From the NCBI GenBank assembly GCA_022720335.1, contig JAIHVJ010000049.1:1-10999 (forward strand): DNA of 10,999 nt, given 5' to 3'. The DNA is from Collinsella sp. (GTDB taxonomy: Bacteria > Actinomycetota > Coriobacteriia > Coriobacteriales > Coriobacteriaceae). The position numbers and the translations under genes are program-made. The first letter of the stretch is position 1; every line of letters starts with the position of its first letter. Below are positions 6,132-10,999 of this stretch, piece after piece. A model generated the notes under the pieces. It ran no database searches and was not told the DNA's origin. It saw only the letters and a program-made list of their open reading frames with translations.

Positions 6132-6395
6132 ATGATTAGCTTTGACTACAAGCCTCAGGGTGTGTGCTCTCGCAATATCCATCTCAATCTTTCCGACGAC
6201 GGCAGCAAGGTACTGGGCGTCGAGTTTACCGGCGGCTGCGATGGCAACCTCAAGGCCATCTCCAAACTGGTCGAGGGCGCTCCTGCCGACCGTGTGATTG
6301 AGGTTCTCGCCGGTAATACCTGCGGTATGAAAAAGACCTCCTGCGCCGACCAGCTTACACGCGCTATCGAGGCCGCTCGCACCGAGATCGCCTAA
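6132..6395 (+). CDS. Small four-cysteine TSCPD-domain protein
   Basis: The 87-residue protein matches what I know of the TIGR03905-type family of short TSCPD proteins. Four cysteines sit at 12, 36, 64 and 71, in VCSRNI, GGCDGNL, GNTCGMKKTSC and CADQL; the last is a variant of the name-giving TSCPD motif (TSCAD here). The four cysteines could form a metal site, probably zinc, but that is inference. A similar domain occurs at the C-terminus of B12-dependent ribonucleotide reductases; the stand-alone protein has no assigned function that I know of. It has no signal peptide and is presumably cytosolic. The start follows a modest GAGAGGGG box. Its TAA stop shares one base with the next ATG (TAATG), so it is in an operon with the lipoprotein gene. 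Confidence 0.85.
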   Translation: MISFDYKPQGVCSRNIHLNLSDDGSKVLGVEFTGGCDGNLKAISKLVEGAPADRVIEVLAGNTCGMKKTSCADQLTRAIEAARTEIA

Positions 6396-7606
6396 TGGGT
6401 ATCGCCGATCACATCAAGAACGGAATATCGCGTCGCGGCTTTGTACTCGGTGGGGCTGCCGCGGGCGCTGCCACGGTGCTTGCCGGATGCTCGAAAAAAA
6501 CGGGCACCAGCGATGATGCCGCCGGCGAGCCGCAGGTTATCAAGGACGATTCCAAGATCATCTCGATTACGGATGAGTACGAGGCAGTCGACATCGATCT
6601 TGAGCCGGCGGCGTCGTGGACGCTGCCTCTGGGTACGCTGCTGTACTACTGCGACGGCGATTACGCCGCGGCGATGATGGCGCCCGCATCGGCGCTGCAC
6701 GCCAACACACTCGGTGTGCTCAACCTGGGTGATGGCTCGCTTACCACATTAATCGAGGATCCTATCGAGGGCACGGGATATGCATTCTACGATGTCCGTG
6801 CCGGCGACGGCGTATTCGCGTGGGTTGAGATGAACTTTGCCAATTCATCGTGGAAGCTCTACGCTCAAAATCTGTCGGGCGCTTCGCTCTCTGGCGACGT
6901 GGTTGAGCTCGATCGAGGTGGCAAGGACTATGATCCGCCCCTGTTTACGGCGTTCGGGTCATCAGTCATCTGGTATAAAATGCCTTCGGCAGGCGGCAAT
7001 AAAACGAGTAGTGATTCGTTTTGCTATCGTCGCTCGCTTGATGAATCCAAGGCCGAGGTAATTTGGAAATCGACGGGCCGCTTTGCATCGGCCCCGCGCG
7101 CGAGCGACGGCATTTTGACCATCTCGCCGCGTGTCCGCAACGACGAGGGCGTCTACTACGGCATAACGGCAATCGATCTGACCGACGGCAACAACACCAA
7201 GCGTGCCCAGTTGGTCCTCCCTTCGTCAGTTTCGCCTTTCGAGGCCGTATATATGGGCGATACCTTCGTGTTTTCTATCGAGGCGGCCTATAGTGGCGTG
7301 GGTAGCCTGGGCAATATGGGCACGTATATCGGTAATGAGGGAGGGCCGTACCTCTTCCTGTCACGCGAGCCGCTCGCATGTGCGGCTGGCAAGAAGAATA
7401 AATACCTTGTTAAGGTACAGGCGTCGCATTTCCTGATCGACACCTCTGCCAAGACCTATGGCTCGCTGCTGTCGCCCGACCGCGCTTTGGAGTATGGCGA
7501 TTATCCAGCTACGGCGGGAAAATCGGACTCATTCCTTACGTACGCCACGGTGCGCAACAGCCAGGGTATACCAGAGACGGTCACTGCACGCCTATTCTCT
7601 CTTTAA
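6395..7606 (+). CDS. Tat-exported lipoprotein of unknown function
   Basis: The 403-residue protein begins with a twin-arginine signal (SRRGFVLGG, Arg13-Arg14), a hydrophobic Ala/Gly core and the lipobox LAGC (29-32). It should therefore be exported folded and lipid-anchored at Cys32 on the outer face of the membrane. The mature part shows repeated beta-rich blocks (for example residues about 90-130, 133-160 and 180-200), alternating Trp/Tyr strands and Gly-Asp turns. A TolB-like beta-propeller is plausible but not proven. I do not recognise a catalytic motif or a named family. The ATG at 6395 overlaps the TAA of the TSCPD gene and has no strong ribosome binding site, so translation is probably coupled. 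It lies upstream of a two-component system but is separated from it by a 153-base gap with a large hairpin. Confidence 0.75.
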   Translation: MGIADHIKNGISRRGFVLGGAAAGAATVLAGCSKKTGTSDDAAGEPQVIKDDSKIISITDEYEAVDIDLEPAASWTLPLGTLLYYCDGDYAAAMMAPASALHANTLGVLNLGDGSLTTLIEDPIEGTGYAFYDVRAGDGVFAWVEMNFANSSWKLYAQNLSGASLSGDVVELDRGGKDYDPPLFTAFGSSVIWYKMPSAGGNKTSSDSFCYRRSLDESKAEVIWKSTGRFASAPRASDGILTISPRVRNDEGVYYGITAIDLTDGNNTKRAQLVLPSSVSPFEAVYMGDTFVFSIEAAYSGVGSLGNMGTYIGNEGGPYLFLSREPLACAAGKKNKYLVKVQASHFLIDTSAKTYGSLLSPDRALEYGDYPATAGKSDSFLTYATVRNSQGIPETVTARLFSL

Positions 7607-7665
7607 GCTTAGAGGGGTTAAAAAGGCGCCAACAGGGGAATAAACGCGTTGTAATTGTGAGTACC

Positions 7666-7704
7666 GCCCGCCGAGCTGCCGCGTCATAGCGGCATCTGGC
7701 GGGC
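7666..7704. other. Large inverted repeat upstream of the response regulator
   Basis: GCCCGCC (7666-7672) pairs with GGCGGGC (7698-7704), and inside it TGCCGC (7677-7682) pairs with GCGGCA (7689-7694) around GTCATA: 13 G/C-rich pairs with a small internal loop. No T-run follows, so it is either a terminator of an unusual kind for the lipoprotein operon or an operator/leader structure. A -10-like TAAAAT (7715-7720) lies directly downstream, with no recognisable -35, which would fall within the right arm of the repeat. Confidence 0.5.
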
Positions 7705-7759
7705 TCAGGTGCGTTAAAATGGGCTTGTTCTTAGCTAATTGAGACAGGGGGGCCGTGTT

Positions 7760-8482
7760 ATGGCTTCAGATGCAAAAAAGATTCTGCTGGTCGAGGATGA
7801 GAAGGCAATCCGTGACGCCGTCGCTGCCTATCTCGAGCGCGAAGGCTACTGGGTTGTGGGCGTCGGCGATGGCCAGTCCGCGATCGAGGAGTTCGAGAAG
7901 CATCAGTTCGACCTGGTCGTGCTCGACCTTATGCTCCCCAAGATCCCCGGCGAGCGCGTTTGCCGCACCATTCGCGATACCTCGGATGTCCCCATCATCA
8001 TGCTGACGGCTAAGGGCGAGATCGAGGACCGTATTATCGGTCTTGAGCTCGGCGCCGACGACTATCTGATTAAGCCGTTCTCGCCGCGCGAGCTCGTCGC
8101 CCGCGTTCGCGCTCTGTTCCGCCGTGCCCATCAGGCCGACGAGCCCGCCGTCGAGGTACTCGACTTCGGCGATCTGGTCATCGATATCTCGGGCCACAAG
8201 ATCTTGGTCGAGGGCAAGGAAGTCGATCTGACGGCTTCCGAGTTCAAGCTGCTCACCACGCTTGCCCGCCATCCCGGCCGTGTGTATAACCGCATGGAGC
8301 TGGTCGAGAAAGTGCTCGGGTATGACTTTGAGGGCTATGAGCGCACCATCGATAGCCACGTGAAGAATCTTCGCGCCAAGCTGGGCGATGATCCCAAGAA
8401 GCCCAAGTGGCTCTACACCGTCCATGGTGTCGGCTATCGCTTCGAGGCTCCGGCCAAGACCGATAAGTCGGACGAGAAATAG
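7760..8482 (+). CDS. OmpR/PhoB-family response regulator
   Basis: This is a 240-residue DNA-binding response regulator. The N-terminal receiver domain (about 6-120) has the acidic pair Glu12-Asp13, phospho-acceptor Asp56 in LVVLDLMLP, Thr83 in MLTAK, and Lys106 in LIKPF, so all switch residues are present. The C-terminal winged helix (about 140-235) has the family pattern LTASEFKLL, then RTIDSHVKNLRAKLGDD and VHGVGYRFE. The start ATG at 7760 is preferred: it is seven bases after an AGGGGGG box (7746-7752), and MASDAKKILLVEDE fits the family N-terminus. An in-frame TTG at 7739 would add seven residues but lies upstream of that box. The sensor kinase starts 12 bases after the stop, so the two form an operon. 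The target genes are unknown. Confidence 0.95.
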   Translation: MASDAKKILLVEDEKAIRDAVAAYLEREGYWVVGVGDGQSAIEEFEKHQFDLVVLDLMLPKIPGERVCRTIRDTSDVPIIMLTAKGEIEDRIIGLELGADDYLIKPFSPRELVARVRALFRRAHQADEPAVEVLDFGDLVIDISGHKILVEGKEVDLTASEFKLLTTLARHPGRVYNRMELVEKVLGYDFEGYERTIDSHVKNLRAKLGDDPKKPKWLYTVHGVGYRFEAPAKTDKSDEK

Positions 8483-8493
8483 GGAAATCACAT

Positions 8494-10059
8494 ATGACAC
8501 CTGCGCGCTTTGAAATCGGACAAAAGCACAAGCAGGAGAGCGAGGCGGGTTCCAAGGCTAGTTGGAACACGCCTCGTTCCGATTCACGGCCAACGATGAG
8601 CTATCCCTCGCGCATGGCACTTGCTTTTGCTCTGACATCGCTCATGACGGTATTGGTGCTGGTGGGCGTTGTCTCTGTTGTGTGGGGCACGGTCTTTTCG
8701 GATTACACACGCTCCAATATCGTCGAAATCGCAAATTCCGCTGCCGAGAAGTTGGCGACCTCATATGAGGAAAACGGCTCTTGGACCGCGGGAGAACTGC
8801 GCACGGTCGCAACGTCGAGTTTGGTTTCCGACGATCTGGGCATGCAGGTCGTCAATAAAAAGGGTGTGATCGTTTATGACGATTCCTGGCCCTCGGCAAG
8901 CGCCACCGCCGATGTACGCGAAAACCAGGCTACGACCGACGACACGAGCGGCAAGAGGGCATCGCATAGCCCGGTCTCGTCTGCTCCAACCGACTCCGAT
9001 AGCGTTGCTAACGTCGAGATTGTAACGTCTTCCGGCGAGCATGTCGGACAGGTAAAGCTGTGGGCCATCGGCTCCGACGCTCTGCTCACCAAGGCGGACT
9101 CTGCGTTTAGGGAGAAGACCTTTAACGCCATGGCCCTCGCCGCGGTTGTTGCAATCTGCATTTCGGTCGTTATCGGATCGCTCGTGTCGCGCATGCTCAC
9201 CAAACCGATTCATCGCATCACCAGTACCGCAAAGCAAATCCGTGACGGCGACCTGTCGGCTCGCACGGGGCTGCGCGGTGATGACGAGATCGATCAGCTG
9301 GGTGAGACCTTCGATGAGATGGCCACCTCGCTCGAGAAGGATATGAAACACGAGAAGCGCCTGACCTCAGACGTTGCACACGAGCTTCGCACGCCGCTTA
9401 TGGCCATGCTCGCAACGGTCGAGGCCATGCAGGATGGCGTGTATCCCACCGACGATGAGCATTTGGAGACCGTTGCTTCCGAGACGCGTCGCCTGGCTCG
9501 TCTGGTGCAGCAGATGCTCGACCTATCGCGTATGGAAAACAGCACGGCTCCGCTCAATCTAGAACCGGTGGACATGGTTCCGTTCGTGCGATCGATTGTG
9601 AACGGCCAGGAGCGTCTGTTTGCCGACCGTGACCTTCGTCTTCGCTTTGCAGATGAAACCCAAGGGCACGACGATGTCGTCGAGGCCGATCCCGACATGA
9701 TCACGCAATGTGTTATCAACCTCATGAGCAACGCCATGCGCTACACCCCCGAGGGCGGTTGGGTCGTGGTGTCGGTGCTCAGTGACCGCAGGCACGTCAG
9801 CATTGCCGTTTCTGATACCGGCATCGGTATTGCCAAGGACGATCTGTCGCGCATTTTCGGGCGGTTTTGGCGCGCCGATGCCAGCCGCGCCCGCGAAGCT
9901 GGCGGCCTGGGCGTCGGCCTCGCCGTGACCAAGCAGATCGTCGAGCGTCACCATGGCTACATATCCGTGGAGTCGGAGCTTGGAAAGGGTACGACTTTTA
10001 CAATTCATCTGCCCCGCGAGCACACGGCGGACGCGGCATCTACTACAATGGAGCACTAG
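8494..10059 (+). CDS. Sensor histidine kinase, partner of the upstream response regulator
   Basis: This is a 521-residue membrane kinase. The order is: a hydrophilic N-terminal tail (1-38), transmembrane segment 1 (about 42-65), an extracellular sensor region (66-208) with a Ser/Thr/Asp-rich stretch at about 133-170, transmembrane segment 2 (about 210-232), HAMP (about 233-285), a HisKA domain with phospho-acceptor His296 in SDVAHELRTP, and a HATPase domain (about 390-508). The HATPase has Asn409/Asn413 in the N box, DTGIGI at 441-446, FGRFWR and GGLGVGLAV. All catalytic elements are intact. The ribosome binding site (AGGGAA, 8481-8486) is weak and overlaps the stop of the regulator, consistent with coupling. 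A later in-frame ATG at 8596 would remove most of the unusually long N-terminal tail, but it has no better ribosome binding site. The stimulus cannot be inferred. Confidence 0.94.
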   Translation: MTPARFEIGQKHKQESEAGSKASWNTPRSDSRPTMSYPSRMALAFALTSLMTVLVLVGVVSVVWGTVFSDYTRSNIVEIANSAAEKLATSYEENGSWTAGELRTVATSSLVSDDLGMQVVNKKGVIVYDDSWPSASATADVRENQATTDDTSGKRASHSPVSSAPTDSDSVANVEIVTSSGEHVGQVKLWAIGSDALLTKADSAFREKTFNAMALAAVVAICISVVIGSLVSRMLTKPIHRITSTAKQIRDGDLSARTGLRGDDEIDQLGETFDEMATSLEKDMKHEKRLTSDVAHELRTPLMAMLATVEAMQDGVYPTDDEHLETVASETRRLARLVQQMLDLSRMENSTAPLNLEPVDMVPFVRSIVNGQERLFADRDLRLRFADETQGHDDVVEADPDMITQCVINLMSNAMRYTPEGGWVVVSVLSDRRHVSIAVSDTGIGIAKDDLSRIFGRFWRADASRAREAGGLGVGLAVTKQIVERHHGYISVESELGKGTTFTIHLPREHTADAASTTMEH

Positions 10060-10117
10060 CTTTTCGCTATTCGGTGAAGGAGGGGCCGCGTCCCTGCCGC
10101 TCCGAGTTTGCGAAAAC

Positions 10118-10137
10118 ATGCGGGAAAGAACCCGCAT
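10118..10137 (+). terminator. Possible weak terminator or leader hairpin between kinase and purC
   Basis: ATGCGGG (10118-10124) pairs with CCCGCAT (10131-10137) around AAAGAA. The downstream sequence (TTCTGTCGTATTT) is T-rich but interrupted. It could weakly end the two-component operon, or sit in a purC leader. No convincing purC promoter is seen in the 109-base gap, so read-through from the kinase gene is possible. Confidence 0.45.
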
Positions 10138-10168
10138 TTCTGTCGTATTTAGGTAAGGAGTGACTCAC

Positions 10169-10999
10169 GTGACAACGATGGAGCGTCGTCCGGATTCCCG
10201 TGGCAAGGTTCGTGATATTTACGATGCCGGTGAAAACCTGCTGATGGTCGCCACCGACCGCATTTCTGCGTTCGACTTCATTCTTCCCGACGAGATTCCG
10301 TTTAAGGGAGAGGTGCTCAATCGCATCTCGGCATTCTGGTTCGATAAGTTTGCCGACATCGTTCCCAACCATCTCGTTTCCATCGACCCGGCGGATTTCC
10401 CCGAGGAGTTTGCTGAGTATCGTGACTACCTCGCTGGCCGCGCCATGCTGGTTAAGAAGGCCCAGACGATTCCTATCGAGTGCATCGTCCGCGGCTATCT
10501 GACCGGTTCGGGCAAGAAGACCTACGACGAGAACGGCACCGTCTGCGGCATCCAGCTGCCTGAGGGCCTGACCGAGGCTTCCAAGCTTCCCGAGCCGTTG
10601 TTCACGCCGTCCACGAAGGCCGAGATCGGTGACCACGACGAGAGCATCTCGTTCGAGCGTTGCTGCGAGATCGTGGGCGAGGACATCGCCACGCAGATTC
10701 GTGACCTTTCCCTCAAGATCTACAAGGCCGCTGCCGAGTACGCCGCGACCCGTGGCATCATCATTGCCGACACCAAGTTCGAGTTTGGTGTCATCGATGG
10801 CAAGGTCACGCTGATCGACGAGTGCCTCACGCCCGACTCCAGCCGTTTCTGGCCTGCTGCCAGCTACGAGGAGGGCAAGATCCAGCCTAGCTACGACAAG
10901 CAATTCGTCCGCAATTGGCTCAAGGCCAACTGGGATATGACGGGGGAGACCCCGCACCTGCCCGCCGAGGTCATCGATGGCACGTCCGAGCGCTATCGC
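10169..10999 (+). CDS. purC: SAICAR synthase (phosphoribosylaminoimidazole-succinocarboxamide synthase), 3' end cut by window
   Basis: PurC uses ATP to join CAIR and aspartate into SAICAR, the step just before PurB. The frame is open for 277 codons to the edge; the family version of this length class is about 290-300 residues, so only a short tail is missing. Recognisable parts are GKVRDIYD (12-19), ATDRISAFD (28-36), KGEVLNRIS, ECIVRGYLTGSG (104-115), PEPLFTPSTKAEIGDHDE (141-158), IADTKFEFG (199-207), LIDECLTPDSSRFW (215-228) and SYDKQFVRNWL (241-251), matching the two SAICAR synthase signatures. The start is GTG 10169, eight bases after AAGGAG (10155-10160); the in-frame ATG at 10178 is 17 bases from that box and less likely. 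Confidence 0.96.
   Translation, partial: MTTMERRPDSRGKVRDIYDAGENLLMVATDRISAFDFILPDEIPFKGEVLNRISAFWFDKFADIVPNHLVSIDPADFPEEFAEYRDYLAGRAMLVKKAQTIPIECIVRGYLTGSGKKTYDENGTVCGIQLPEGLTEASKLPEPLFTPSTKAEIGDHDESISFERCCEIVGEDIATQIRDLSLKIYKAAAEYAATRGIIIADTKFEFGVIDGKVTLIDECLTPDSSRFWPAASYEEGKIQPSYDKQFVRNWLKANWDMTGETPHLPAEVIDGTSERYR

Noticed and set aside
7739..7759. Upstream TTG start for the response regulator
   Set aside because: It precedes the G-rich ribosome binding site and adds residues unlike the family N-terminus; ATG 7760 fits better.
10067..10957. Minus-strand open frame (296 codons) opposite purC
   Set aside because: PurC motifs on the plus strand are unmistakable; this is its antisense shadow.

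Overview
The window looks like the chromosome of a high-GC Gram-positive anaerobe of the Coriobacteriia, most likely Collinsella or a close relative. This rests on GC-rich codon use, AAGGAG-type ribosome binding sites, a sortase-type adhesin with SpaA/CnaB-like repeats, a Tat lipoprotein, and the general look of the PurB and PurC proteins. The genus is an inference from memory, not from a search.

Layout. (1) Positions 1-1100, minus strand: the N-terminal 366 residues of a large secreted surface protein. It has a signal peptide, a thioester (TQXA-type) head and at least two SpaA/CnaB-like domains, and it runs off the left edge. (2) 1379-1516, plus strand: a complete tRNA-Gly(CCC) gene with its own promoter-like -10 box and a strong intrinsic terminator. 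(3) 1517-1847: no gene, but a set of hairpins and two diverged copies of a 52-base unit that ends in the 3' end of the tRNA. (4) 1898-3320: purB with a terminator. (5) 3386-6018: a translationally coupled pair, a family-3 solute-binding protein and a membrane diguanylate cyclase. (6) 6132-7606: a small four-cysteine TSCPD protein whose stop overlaps the start of a Tat-exported lipoprotein of unknown function. (7) 7760-10059: an OmpR/PhoB-family response regulator and its sensor histidine kinase. (8) 10169 to the right edge: purC, lacking only its last residues.

How the genes fit together. PurC makes SAICAR and PurB splits it to AICAR and fumarate, so the two purine genes act in consecutive steps, but about 6.9 kb of sensing and envelope genes lie between them. 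The middle block reads the environment three ways: a tethered or secreted binding protein coupled to a c-di-GMP synthase, an exported lipoprotein, and a two-component system. What these signals are, and what the two-component system controls, cannot be read from the sequence.

The most notable points are the orphan binding protein/diguanylate cyclase pair without a permease, the thioester adhesin, and the tRNA-derived repeats downstream of tRNA-Gly. I see no CRISPR array, transposase, integrase or phage gene.
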